Made by a program: the position numbers and the translations under genes
Shown here: one piece after another, positions 42,129 through 50,732 of the stretch
Position numbering within the stretch: position 1 is the first letter of the stretch
How the letters are laid out: each line of letters opens with the position of its first letter
Notes under the pieces: generated by a model
Database searches by the model: none
What the model was told of the DNA's origin: nothing
What the model saw: only the letters and a program-made list of their open reading frames with translations
From: Streptosporangium amethystogenes
GTDB lineage: Bacteria; Actinomycetota; Actinomycetes; Streptosporangiales; Streptosporangiaceae
Direction of reading: 5' to 3'
DNA: 64,000 nucleotides
Assembly: GCF_000721075.1 (NCBI RefSeq)
Contig: NZ_JOEQ01000004.1
Span: 644,897-708,896, forward strand

Positions 42129-44417
42129 CTAGATGGTGGTGATGTCGATCGGGACGCTGGCCCCCACCAGCTCGACGCCCGCGATCCGCGCGCTCCCCGA
42201 GACGGTCACCCGCAGGCCCTCGCCCTCGGGGATCGCGGTGATCGTGGTGTCCCCGTCGTGGTCGGAGATCGTGGTGCTGCTCTCGCCCACGCCGTAGGCG
42301 ACCAGGGTGATCTCCCCGAACGGCCCGTCCCCGACGGCGACGCCGGGTTCGGCGAGGACGGGGATGATCGCGCCGTGCCTGACGAACAGCGGGATGCGGT
42401 CCAGCGGCGTGGCGACCGTGACGTACCTGCCGCCGTCCAGCACCTCGCCACTCCAGTGGTCCACCCACCGCCCGGCCGGCAGGTAGACCCTCCTGACCTG
42501 CTCTGGCGAGGTCATCGGCGCCACCAGCAGGTCGCGGCCGAGCAGGTACTCCAGGTCCGCCTGCCAGGCCACCGGGTCATCGGGATAGTCGACGCAGAGC
42601 GCCCGCATCATCGGCGCCCCGGTCGCGGCGGCCTCGACGGCCGCCGTGTAGACGTACGGCATCAGCCGGTAGCGCAGCCGCAGCGCCTCGCGCGCCTCCG
42701 CCTCCACCTCGGGGAACTCCCACGGCTCCCGGCTGGTGGTGCCGTGCAGGCGCAGCAGCGGGGAGAACGCGCCGAACTGGGTCCACCTGACGTACAGGTC
42801 GTCGGTGGGACGGCCGGTGAACCCGCCCGCGTCGTGGCTCCAGAACGGGATGCCGGACAGGCCGTGCGCCAGCCCGCCGCGGAGCGTGCTGCCCATCGCC
42901 GGGTAGCTGGTGTAGGTGTCGCCGCTCCACTGCGCCGAGTGCCGCTGCCCGCCGAGGAACGACGAGCGCGCCCAGACCATGCCGTGCCCGGCGATCTCGC
43001 GGGTCACCTCGGAGACCGCGTCGTTGAAGAGCAGTGTGTAGACGTTGTGCAGGTCGGTGCCCGACATGCCGTTGGCCGCGACCGCGTCGTGCGGCACCCC
43101 CTCGGCGAAGTCGGTCTTGAAGACCTGGACGCCCTGTTCGAGCAGCGGGCGGAGCAGTCCCTGGAACCACTCGGTGGCGGCCGGGTTGGTGAAGTCGACG
43201 ATGCCGCAGGCCGGGTAGGAGCCATGCCAGCAGTCGGCCACATAGACCTCGCCATCAGGCTTTTTCAGGAAATATCCGCTCTCGGCCGCTGCCGGGAAGG
43301 CCGGGCTGAGATGGGAGATGTACGGGTTCATCCACAGGCAGACCTTGAACCCCATCTCCTTCAGCTCGGCCAGCATGCCGGTGGGGTCGGGGAAGCCGCC
43401 CGCGTCCCAGCGCAGATCCGACCAGTGCCCGTCGGTCTGCCAGTAGGTGTCCAGGTGCAGCACGTCGCACGGGATGCCGCGCTCGCGGATCTTCCGCGCC
43501 CTGGCCATCACCCGCTCCTGGGTGTCGACGAAGAACCCCGAGGAGATCCAGGTGCCGAACGCCCACTTCGGCGGGAGCAGCGGCGCGCAGGTCAGCAGGT
43601 CGTACCGGCCGAGCACCTCGGGCGGGGTGGGCCCGGCGATCACGTAGTAGTCGATCAGGTCGTCCGGGACCACGATCTGCACGCAGCTGTGCGTGGACTG
43701 GCAGACGTCGAACTCGACCGGCGTCCCGCTGTCCACCAGCACGCCGTAACCCCTGCTGGACAGGTAGAACGGGATGTTCTTGTACGCCCGCTGCGACTCG
43801 GCGCCGAACGCGTCGAAGTTCCACATGACCGGCCGCTGGCCGCGCTTGTCCAGCCGGGTGAACGACTCGCCGAACCCGCTGAACGCCTCGTCGGCGGGGG
43901 CGGCGAAGCTCTCGTGGTAGCCGACCACCGCGCCGTTCGAACTGGAGCGGCCGAACGGCAGCGTGCGCAACCTGCCGCTGATGTCGGTGTGCCCCCGGTC
44001 CTGCTCCAGCAGGGGCGCCCCGCTCGCGTCGGTGAACCTCAGGTGCCAGGGCGCCAGGGTGATCTCCGCGCGGAGCGAGCCCGCGTCCAGCAGGATCGTC
44101 CCGTCGCGACTCTCCACCCGCGCCCCGGCGAACTCGCCCGGCGTGACCATGGAGATCGCGGCGGCCGACCGGGTCCGCGCGTCCACGTCCTGGCCGAGCC
44201 GGACCCGGATCACCCCCTCGCCCGCCACGCTCACCTGGACCAGCAGCGTCTCCTCGGCGGAGGTCACCGCCTTCAGGATCACCCCGGCCGCGTCCGAGGC
44301 GACCGGTTCCGCCGAGATCAGCGCCGACAGGCCCTCCTCGCCGCGCGACCGGACGGGCAGCTCCGGCGGATCGGCGACGAAGTACTCGTGCGCGACCAGA
44401 GGGGGACGGTAAGGCAT
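42129..44417 (-). CDS. GH31 alpha-xylosidase (YicI-like), cytoplasmic
   Basis: A 762-residue family 31 glycosidase. The nucleophile lies in 'FKTDFAEGVP' (Asp near 436), close to the YicI-type FKTDFGE motif that separates alpha-xylosidases from alpha-glucosidases. The acid/base Asp is in 'WSGDTYTSY' (near 500). The N-terminal beta-sandwich and proximal/distal C-terminal domains are full length. No signal peptide. The ATG at 44417 follows GGAG; a farther ATG at 44438 is weaker. First gene of a five-gene operon, 30 bp from ROK site B. It would remove alpha-1,6-xylose from xyloglucan oligosaccharides such as isoprimeverose. Confidence 0.92.
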   Translation of the reverse strand: MPYRPPLVAHEYFVADPPELPVRSRGEEGLSALISAEPVASDAAGVILKAVTSAEETLLVQVSVAGEGVIRVRLGQDVDARTRSAAAISMVTPGEFAGARVESRDGTILLDAGSLRAEITLAPWHLRFTDASGAPLLEQDRGHTDISGRLRTLPFGRSSSNGAVVGYHESFAAPADEAFSGFGESFTRLDKRGQRPVMWNFDAFGAESQRAYKNIPFYLSSRGYGVLVDSGTPVEFDVCQSTHSCVQIVVPDDLIDYYVIAGPTPPEVLGRYDLLTCAPLLPPKWAFGTWISSGFFVDTQERVMARARKIRERGIPCDVLHLDTYWQTDGHWSDLRWDAGGFPDPTGMLAELKEMGFKVCLWMNPYISHLSPAFPAAAESGYFLKKPDGEVYVADCWHGSYPACGIVDFTNPAATEWFQGLLRPLLEQGVQVFKTDFAEGVPHDAVAANGMSGTDLHNVYTLLFNDAVSEVTREIAGHGMVWARSSFLGGQRHSAQWSGDTYTSYPAMGSTLRGGLAHGLSGIPFWSHDAGGFTGRPTDDLYVRWTQFGAFSPLLRLHGTTSREPWEFPEVEAEAREALRLRYRLMPYVYTAAVEAAATGAPMMRALCVDYPDDPVAWQADLEYLLGRDLLVAPMTSPEQVRRVYLPAGRWVDHWSGEVLDGGRYVTVATPLDRIPLFVRHGAIIPVLAEPGVAVGDGPFGEITLVAYGVGESSTTISDHDGDTTITAIPEGEGLRVTVSGSARIAGVELVGASVPIDITTI

Positions 44418-44447
44418 GGGAACTCCAGCGCTCGGCATCCTGTAGCG

Positions 44448-44479
44448 GAATTAGTTTTACGTCCAAACCAACAAACGTC
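44448..44479 (-). promoter_or_regulatory. ROK-type operator, site B
   Basis: On the minus strand it shares TTTGTT (44470-44475) and AACTAATT (44449-44456) with site A at identical spacing and orientation relative to the gene. About 21 of 32 positions match site A. It lies 30 bp before the GH31 start. Confidence 0.7.
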
Positions 44480-44594
44480 AATGCCTCGCCCTGCTGTGGG
44501 CCGGCCGCGGCCACACCCTCGACCACCCATCGCCCCGCGCCTCTCCGGCCACGGACACCCGGAGTGCCGCTGTGGCGCTCAGACAGGAGGAGAC

Positions 44595-44759
44595 ATGGCG
44601 CAGGACAAGCCGCCCGCGGTGGTAAACATCACCGAGCCGGCGCGCATCCGCGGCGTCGAGGCGATCGTGGACGGCCAAGTGGTCATCCAGGTCGGAGTAA
44701 CACGGGGCAGCGGGAAGCACGGGAAGCGGAAATCGCAGAAGCCGAAGGATGACCAATGA
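44595..44759 (+). CDS. Small 54-residue protein of unknown function
   Basis: A short ORF with an excellent ribosome site (AGGAGGAGAC). The protein begins 'MAQDKPPAVVNITEPARI', has a beta-rich middle ('RGVEAIVDGQVVIQVGV') and a very basic end ('GSGKHGKRKSQKPKDDQ'). No family recognised. Its stop overlaps a second tiny ORF (ATGA), and the pair faces away from the divergent GH31 operon. It could be a small regulatory or RNA-binding protein; nothing more can be said. Confidence 0.5.
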   Translation: MAQDKPPAVVNITEPARIRGVEAIVDGQVVIQVGVTRGSGKHGKRKSQKPKDDQ

Positions 44760-44824
44760 AGGCATACATGACCGGTATGGCCAGATCACTGAGGCCGTGG
44801 CGGATCACAGGTTGCGCGGCATGA
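44756..44824 (+). CDS. Tiny 22-residue ORF coupled to the preceding small gene
   Basis: ATGA overlap with the 54-residue ORF; the peptide is basic and ends in ITGCAA. Too short to judge by composition. Possible leader or precursor peptide, or chance; no modifying enzyme is adjacent. Confidence 0.2.
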   Translation: MKAYMTGMARSLRPWRITGCAA

Positions 44825-44905
44825 CCGGGCTCTGACCGTACGGCTGGCAACCGGATGTCAGCTGTACCCTCGCCCCCACTCAACGGGACGCGAGGGCCGC
44901 ACAGG

Positions 44906-45386
44906 TCAGCGCCGATAGCCGATAGCGACGGCCAGCGTCTGCACACCAGCCACCCGAGAATGTTGGTTGATCAAGGTCACCGCCATCGCGCGGATGGTAG
45001 GCCGAGCGCGGACTTCGTCGGCCGATTGTCGGCAGGCGTTCAACAGGGCCGTCACAGTCTGTTCGGGTTTGCCCCATTGCCACCACGCTCGTGCCAGGTC
45101 GGTGTACAGGCGTCCGCGCCGTTCAGGGGTGGATAGTTGGCCGGGATGCACGTCGCGCCCGGCGCGCAGGGCCGCTCCAGCGTCGCCTAGGGACCAGTGC
45201 ACGCCGATCTCGTACAGGCTTACGTGCGCGGGGCCGATACTGAAGGGCTGGCCGGCAATCGTCCGCGTGGGAAGCCGGGTGGTGACATGGGCGGCTTGTT
45301 TGATCATTTCTAGGGCGCGGTCTCGCTCTCCTGCTTGTGCGGCGTTGTAGGCGCAGGTGCACAGCATCTGGGCGTAGGCCCACTGG
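44906..45386 (-). pseudogene. Truncated XRE/TPR regulator (C-terminal part only)
   Basis: The minus-strand frame encodes the TPR-like C-terminal region of an actinobacterial helix-turn-helix regulator ('ALEMIKQAAHVTTRLPTRTIAG', 'LYTDLARAWWQWGKPEQTVTALLNACRQSADEVRARPTIR') ending in 'AVAIGYRR'. The HTH and the first half are missing: at about 45387 homology stops and the opposite strand becomes epimerase sequence. A remnant left by a rearrangement. Confidence 0.65.
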
Positions 45387-45823
45387 TGCATATCGCTGAC
45401 GTGGCCGAGGTCCTCGCCGCCACCCTCAACACTCCTGAGAGGCAACGGATCTTCAACGTGGGCTCCGACCGCGAGAACTTCACTATCACGGAGATCGCCG
45501 AGACCGTGGAGGCGGCGGTGCCCGGCTCGCAGATTCACCGCGGTCCGGAGCGAGACGAGGCGGACGCTCGGGACTACCGGACGTCCTTCGCCCGGCTCGC
45601 GGCCGCATTCCCAGACACGTGCTGCACCCGGCTGCGCGACGGCGTGCGCGACATCGCGCAGGCGGTGGCCACCAAGGAAGTGGCCGACCCGGACCTGCCC
45701 GAGTACGACAACTACAAGGGCTTGATGGCCTCCCGCAGCGCCGGACACATCAGCGCGGTGCGGTCCGCCGCATGCGAGCGCCTGCACACTGAGTACGAGT
45801 CCGCCGAGTGGAGCACGCCGTGA
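45387..45823 (+). pseudogene. Truncated sugar-nucleotide epimerase/dehydratase (C-terminal part)
   Basis: From 'VHIADVAEVLAATL' onward the sequence matches the C-terminal half of NAD-dependent epimerases ('RIFNVGSDRENFTITEIAETVEAAVPG', then 'DYRTSFARLAAAFP'). The NAD-binding N-terminus with GxxGxxG is absent; the frame upstream is antisense to the TPR remnant. Its stop overlaps the next start (GTGA), so it was once in an operon with the aminotransferase and glycosyltransferase. Confidence 0.7.
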
Positions 45824-46782
45824 TCCAGTCCGCTGAGACGCCCCCGCCGCTCTTACCGTGGAACCGCCCGTCGATCGGGAAGGAGGAGATCGCCGAGGTC
45901 GTCGAGGTTATTACTCCGAGCCTCACCTTCTGTGCCGCCCCGAATGCGCTGATGCAGGTCGGCGCCCGCCCGGTCTTCGTCGACGTCGAACCGGTCACCT
46001 TCAACATCGACCCGGAGGCTGCCAAGGCCGCCATCACCGACCGCACGAAGGCAATCGTGGTCATGCACTACGGCGGCCACCCCTGCGACCTGCGCGCGTT
46101 CCGTAAGCTGGCCAACGATTACGAGGACGCCGCCCATGCCCTGCATGCCAGCCGCGACGGGCAGCGCGCCGGCAGCGTCGGCGACCTCACGGTCTTCAGC
46201 TTCTATGCCAACAAAGTGCTGGCCGGCCGGGGCGAGCTCGTCCAGCGGGCTCGCCTGCTGGGCCGGCACGGCATCGACTCCTCGGTATGGCAGCGGCACG
46301 GCAGCCAGAGCACCGCCGACTACGAGGTGATCGTGCCCGGCCTGAAGTATGTGATGCCGGATGTCACAGCGGCCATCGGCGTCCACCAGTTCGCGAAGTT
46401 ACCTGCGTTCACCGCTCGCCGCGCTGAGATCGCCGCCGCCTACACTCTGGCCCTGGCCGATTTGCCCGGCCTGGCCACGCCGATCGTCCTGCCCGGAGTC
46501 GAGCACGGCTGGTTCCTCTACTCGATCGTCATCGATCCGAGCAGCTCGCCGCTGACACGCGACCAAGCTGCCGAACGCCTGCGCACCGAGCACAAGATCT
46601 CGACGAGTCAGCACTTCCGTCCTGTGCACACCTTGCAGGTCTACATCGGGACCGCCGACCGGCCGCTGCCGGTCACCGAGACCGCCGCCGCGCGGCAGCT
46701 ATCGCTGCCCTGCTATCAGGCGATGCCCGACCAACATGTCGAGCGAGTTATCACTGCTGTCCGCGCACTGTGGGGACGCTGA
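45820..46782 (+). pseudogene. DegT/DnrJ/EryC1 aminotransferase with internal deletions
   Basis: PLP-dependent sugar aminotransferase homologue of about 320 residues versus the usual 370-390. It begins normally ('WNRPSIGKEEIAEVVEV') but jumps directly to 'ITPSLTFCAAPNAL', losing about 45 residues that carry the cofactor-binding SGTAAL region. Smaller gaps occur before 'EDAAHAL' and after the PLP lysine in 'FSFYANKVL' (the GEGG loop). All gaps are in frame, so a protein may still be made, but catalysis is very unlikely. Confidence 0.6.
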
Positions 46783-46950
46783 CGACAGCGGGTGCCGGAT
46801 CGGATGCCGACACACCACCCGATCCGGCACCCACGCCCAGCCATCGCCCAATAAGGTAGGCCGTCCGCAGCGTGACGACAGGGTGAGTAGCACACGGCAT
46901 CACATGTCCATGACGTCGTCAGCGTGCCTGAGGCAGCAAAGGAACGACCC

Positions 46951-47826
46951 GTGAACACCATCCCGCGCCCAACGGTCGGCGTCGTGGTCCTGACCATGAA
47001 CGACCGTCCCGACGAGTTCCCCGTCGCCATGGCCTCCCTGCTGTCTCAAGTCGGCGTCGAACTGGACGTGGTGGTGATCGGCAACGGCTGCGTACCGGCC
47101 CAGGTGCCCGACAACGTGCGTACCGTCGCCCTGCCGACGAACGTAGGCATCCCCGAGGGGCGCAACGTCGGCGCCGCCAACGTCAAAGGCGACTTGATCT
47201 TCTTCTTCGACAACGACGCCGTGCTCCCCGACCCCACCGTGCTGGCCCGGCTCGCAGCGGAGTTCACCCGCGACCCGCGCCGCGCCTTCGCCCAGCCCCG
47301 CATCGCCGACCCGAGAACCGGCCTCACCCTACGGCGTTGGGTGCCCCGCCTGCGGGCCTCCCACCCCGACCGCGGCGGCACCGTGACCGTCATGGCCGAG
47401 GGCGTCGTCATGGTCCGCCGTGATGCGTTCGAGGCTGTCGGCGGCTGGCCCGGCCACTTCTTCCTCTTCCACGAGGGAGTCGACCTGGCCTGGCGGCTGT
47501 GGGACCACGGCTGCATCGGTCATTACGCGCCCGAGGTCATCGTCCACCACCCGGCGACCAACCCATCCCGCCACGCTGCCTTCTACCGGTTCAACGCCCG
47601 CAACCGGGTATGGCTGGCCCGCCGTAACCTGCCCGCCCCTCTGATCCCTCTCAACCTCGCCACCTGGGCTCTGGTGAGCCTATGGCGCTTCCGAGACCGT
47701 GCGGCACTCCGTGCCTCCCTTGCCGGACTCGCCGAGGGACTACGCGGAGGCCACGGCAGCCGAACGCCCATGCGCTGGTCCACGGTGGCCCGGCTCACCC
47801 TCGCGGGCCGACCCCCCACCTGCTAA
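46951..47826 (+). CDS. Glycosyltransferase family 2
   Basis: A 291-residue GT-A-fold transferase. 'PTVGVVVLTMNDRPDEFPVAMASLLSQ' starts the nucleotide-binding half, and the metal-binding DxD is in 'FFFDNDAVLP'. The acceptor-side motif is 'MVRRDAFEAVGGWPGHFFLFHEGVDLAWRLWDHG', as in rhamnosyl/galactosyl-type GT2 enzymes. The GTG at 46951 follows AAAGGAA. It looks intact although the neighbouring epimerase and DegT genes are decayed, suggesting the end of a lost glycan pathway. Confidence 0.85.
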   Translation: MNTIPRPTVGVVVLTMNDRPDEFPVAMASLLSQVGVELDVVVIGNGCVPAQVPDNVRTVALPTNVGIPEGRNVGAANVKGDLIFFFDNDAVLPDPTVLARLAAEFTRDPRRAFAQPRIADPRTGLTLRRWVPRLRASHPDRGGTVTVMAEGVVMVRRDAFEAVGGWPGHFFLFHEGVDLAWRLWDHGCIGHYAPEVIVHHPATNPSRHAAFYRFNARNRVWLARRNLPAPLIPLNLATWALVSLWRFRDRAALRASLAGLAEGLRGGHGSRTPMRWSTVARLTLAGRPPTC

Positions 47827-47949
47827 CGGCCAAGCGAGCAGCACTTCGCCAGCCGCATTGCGCAGCAGGACGCTCGCCCCCATCCACTTGCGGGGCAGTG
47901 ACGCCGCGTACGGATCGATGGGGACGGCCAGGGACTCATCCATCGTCAT
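47827..47949 (-). pseudogene. Nudix hydrolase fragment (first ~40 residues)
   Basis: The minus strand starts 'MDESLAVPIDPYAASLPRKW' and 'GASVLLRNAAGEVLL', the usual N-terminus of actinobacterial Nudix hydrolases, then stops matching exactly at the end of the glycosyltransferase gene; the Nudix box is absent. A second truncation scar in this segment. Confidence 0.5.
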
Positions 47950-48191
47950 GACGGTGAACGTAGCCGGGAGGGCGACCGGCAGTCTGTGAAACGCGTGTTC
48001 CGATCAAGAACAGAGCTCGGCAGAGCTTCAACTGCAAGGGCTGAAGCGGCCGTACAACACGAAGAAGCCCCTGCCCGGTCCGAAGACCGAGCGGAGGCGC
48101 ATCTATGTCCGAGAGCGGCCGTTACAGGTCCGGCCGCCTGAAGCGGCGTCTACAGGACGCCGTTGTTAACGACGCGCGGACGGTGACCCCC
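47950..48191. other. Non-coding stretch in decayed region
   Basis: No credible gene or RNA was seen. Lower GC and mixed composition fit an insertion-prone region. The next recognisable sequence is the transposase remnant from about 48192. Confidence 0.35.
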
Positions 48192-48356
48192 TATCGGCAC
48201 CTGGGTTCTCGGGGTCTGACCTGTTTTGAGCAGGCGGTGATGGGGTTGCGCTGGTTTCATGACCGCACCGGCCGGGCCGCCTTCGGCCACGACGTCTCCC
48301 GCGCCACCGCTTACCGCTACCAGCCGGGGGCGACGGCCGCCGACCGTCCGGGGCAC
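48192..48356 (+). pseudogene. IS5-like transposase remnant
   Basis: Within a 143-codon frame, residues ~30-84 ('GLTCFEQAVMGLRWFHDRTGRAAFGHDVSRATAYRY') resemble the N-terminal HTH of IS5-type actinobacterial transposases. The catalytic DDE part is missing and no terminal repeats were identified. Confidence 0.5.
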
Positions 48357-48529
48357 CACTCGAAGCCTGCGGGAAGAATCCGCAGTTCTCGGAACCGCAG
48401 TGCCCCAGTGATCCCCGCGGTCACAGCACTGGAGACGGACACGGCTCAGTGGGCGGCGTGCGGACTGCCGACATGGCCCATCGAATGGCCAGGAACCATC
48501 TGGCTTGAGTCAGGCTCCCTACCTGTGGA

Positions 48530-48561
48530 TAATTAGTTTAGATACCATCCGAATAAAGGAG
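48530..48561 (-). promoter_or_regulatory. ROK-type operator, site C
   Basis: Third copy of the 32-bp site: on the minus strand TTTATT and AACTAATT at the same spacing as sites A and B. It overlaps the GGAG ribosome site of the GH42 gene, so repression could block both transcription and translation. Weaker than A and B outside the conserved blocks. Confidence 0.55.
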
Positions 48562-48567
48562 TAGTCG

Positions 48568-50697
48568 GTGGATCTTCCCGGCGGGCTGTTTTACGGCGGG
48601 GACTACAACCCGGAGCAGTGGCCGGAGGAGGTCTGGGAGGAGGACGTCGCGCTGATGCGGCGGGCCGGGGTCAACCTGGTCAGCGTCGGGGTGTTCTCCT
48701 GGGCGCGGCTGGAGCCCGCACCCGGCGTCCACGACTTCGGCTGGCTCGACCGCGTCCTCGACCTGCTGCACGGCGGCGGGATCGGGGTCAACCTGGCCAC
48801 CCCGACCGCCTCCCCTCCCCCCTGGTTCGGCCTCGCCCACCCCGACGCCCTCACCGTCACCCCCAACGGCACCCGGCTCACCCACGGCAGCCGCGACACC
48901 TACTGCGTGCACTCCCCCGCCTACCGCGCCGCCTGCGCCGGGATCGCCCGTACGCTCGCCGAGCGCTACCGCGACCACCCGGCGCTGGCCATGTGGCACG
49001 TGCACAACGAGTACGGCACCGCCTGCCACTGCGACCACGCCACCGACGCCTTCAGGACCTGGCTAAAGGCGCGGCACGGCACCCTGGAGGTGCTGAACGA
49101 CGTCTGGACCACCTCGTTCTGGAGCCAGCACTACTCCGCCTGGGAGCAGATCACCCCGCCCCGCGCCACCCAGTACCTGCCCAACCCCTCCCAGGTCCTG
49201 GACTTCCGGAGGTTCGTCTCCGACGCGATGCTCGACCACTTCCGTGAGCAGAAGGCGGTGCTGCGCGAGCTCACCCCGGATGTCCCGGTCACCACGAACT
49301 TCGTGCTCGGCGACTGGGTTCCGGTGAACCAGCGGCACTGGGCGGCCGAGGTCGACCTGGTGGCGATCGACCACTACCCGTCCGCCGACCCACCCGCGGA
49401 GACCGCCTTCGCCGCCGACCTGGCCCGCGGCTGGGCCTCGGCTCCGACGTACGGCTCAGCCGGCCCGACGCGTAGCTCGGCCGGTCCGACACATGGCTCA
49501 GCCGCCGATCTGGCGCACGGCTCAGCCTCGGATCCAGCGCACGGCTCAACCGATCCGACGCACAACTCGGCCGGCGACCCGGCACATCACCCGGCCACCG
49601 GGAAGCCCTGGCTGCTGATGGAGCAGGCCGTGGTCACCTACACCGGCCCCCGGATGCTCGCCAAGCGGCCCGGGGAGATCACCAGGCTGAGCCTGTCGCA
49701 CATCGCGCGGGGCTCGCGGGGGGCGATGTTCTTCCAGTGGCGGGCCTCCCGGGGCGGCGCCGAACTCTGGCACGCGGGCATGGTGCCGCACGCCGGACCC
49801 GACTCGCGGATCTTCCGCGAGATCTGCGACCTGGGCGCGCTGCTGCCCACGCTGGAGGACGCCTGCGCGGCCCCCGTCGAGGCCGGGGCCGCGATCCTCT
49901 GGGACGTCGAGGCGAACTGGGCACTCCAGGCTCCCGGTCTGCCCTCCACCGAGCTGAACCACACCGAGGCCGTACGCCAGGCGCACCGGGTGCTCTACCG
50001 GCACGGCGTCACCGCCGACCTCCTCCACCCCTCCGCCGACCTGTCGGCGTACCCGCTGGTGCTCGTCCCGAGCCTCTACCTCATCTGTGACGCCGACGCC
50101 GACAACCTGCGCCGCTACGTCGCGGGCGGCGGCACCCTGGTGGTCTCCTACCTCAGCGGCATCGCCGACGAACACGCCCGCGTCCGCCTCGGCGGCTACC
50201 CCGGCGCCCTCCGCGACCTCCTCGGCATCAGAGTCGAGGAGTTCCACCCCCTCCCCCCGGACATCGCCCTCACCCTCTCCGCCCCGCCCCCGAACGGACC
50301 CGGCCCGCACCCGGCCGACCCCGTACCCACCGAGGCCGAAACCCCCACGCGGTCCCACCCCGGAACCGGCACCTTCTGGAGCGAGCACGTGCACCTGGAG
50401 GGCGCCGAGGCACTGGCCGTCTACACCGGCCCGCACACCCTGGGCACCCCCCTCCTCGGCCGACCCGCCATCACCCGCCACCCGTACGGCTCCGGCACGG
50501 CCCTCTACATCTCCACCCGCCTGACCGACGCCGCCTACGCCCGCCTGCTGGGCCTGTCCCCCGCCCCCGTGGAGCTCGTCCGACGCGGCGACTGGCTCTT
50601 CGCCATCAACCACGGCGACGAGGAACAGCAGGTCGAGGGCCTGCACCTGTCTCCGGGCGGTTTCACCGTACGGGTACACGATGACTCGAAGCCCTGA
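48568..50697 (+). CDS. GH42 beta-galactosidase, cytoplasmic
   Basis: Family 42 beta-galactosidase, 709 residues. 'GGDYNPEQWPEEVWEEDVALMRRAGVN' is the family start; the acid/base Glu is in 'HVHNEYG' (residue 148) and the nucleophile Glu in 'LLMEQA' (352); trimerisation and beta domains follow. GTG after AAAGGAG. Unusual: residues ~294-343, just before the nucleophile strand, are a 7-8-residue repeat absent from normal GH42 barrels. It has no signal peptide. Probably removes galactosyl side groups from imported oligosaccharides, working with GH31 and GH3 under the same ROK-type site. Confidence 0.93.
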   Translation: MDLPGGLFYGGDYNPEQWPEEVWEEDVALMRRAGVNLVSVGVFSWARLEPAPGVHDFGWLDRVLDLLHGGGIGVNLATPTASPPPWFGLAHPDALTVTPNGTRLTHGSRDTYCVHSPAYRAACAGIARTLAERYRDHPALAMWHVHNEYGTACHCDHATDAFRTWLKARHGTLEVLNDVWTTSFWSQHYSAWEQITPPRATQYLPNPSQVLDFRRFVSDAMLDHFREQKAVLRELTPDVPVTTNFVLGDWVPVNQRHWAAEVDLVAIDHYPSADPPAETAFAADLARGWASAPTYGSAGPTRSSAGPTHGSAADLAHGSASDPAHGSTDPTHNSAGDPAHHPATGKPWLLMEQAVVTYTGPRMLAKRPGEITRLSLSHIARGSRGAMFFQWRASRGGAELWHAGMVPHAGPDSRIFREICDLGALLPTLEDACAAPVEAGAAILWDVEANWALQAPGLPSTELNHTEAVRQAHRVLYRHGVTADLLHPSADLSAYPLVLVPSLYLICDADADNLRRYVAGGGTLVVSYLSGIADEHARVRLGGYPGALRDLLGIRVEEFHPLPPDIALTLSAPPPNGPGPHPADPVPTEAETPTRSHPGTGTFWSEHVHLEGAEALAVYTGPHTLGTPLLGRPAITRHPYGSGTALYISTRLTDAAYARLLGLSPAPVELVRRGDWLFAINHGDEEQQVEGLHLSPGGFTVRVHDDSKP
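49447..49596 (+). repeat. In-frame minisatellite inside the GH42 gene
   Basis: About seven imperfect units of 21 or 24 bp encoding TYGSAGP, TRSSAGP, THGSAADL, AHGSASDP, AHGSTDP, THNSAGDP and AHHPA. All unit lengths are multiples of three, so copy changes keep the frame. The insert would be a flexible loop near the active-site face. Confidence 0.85.
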
Positions 50698-50732
50698 TCG
50701 GCTGCGATCCTCACCGCCCCCTCGTTCATGCC

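Noticed and set aside
41454..44759. 1101-codon open frame antisense to SBP and GH31
   Set aside because: Antisense to two clear genes; only its last 54 codons, beyond those genes, have their own ribosome site and are reported separately.
48524..48532. Single perfect DnaA box (reverse) at the GH42 operator
   Set aside because: Isolated, overlaps the ROK-type site; likely chance.
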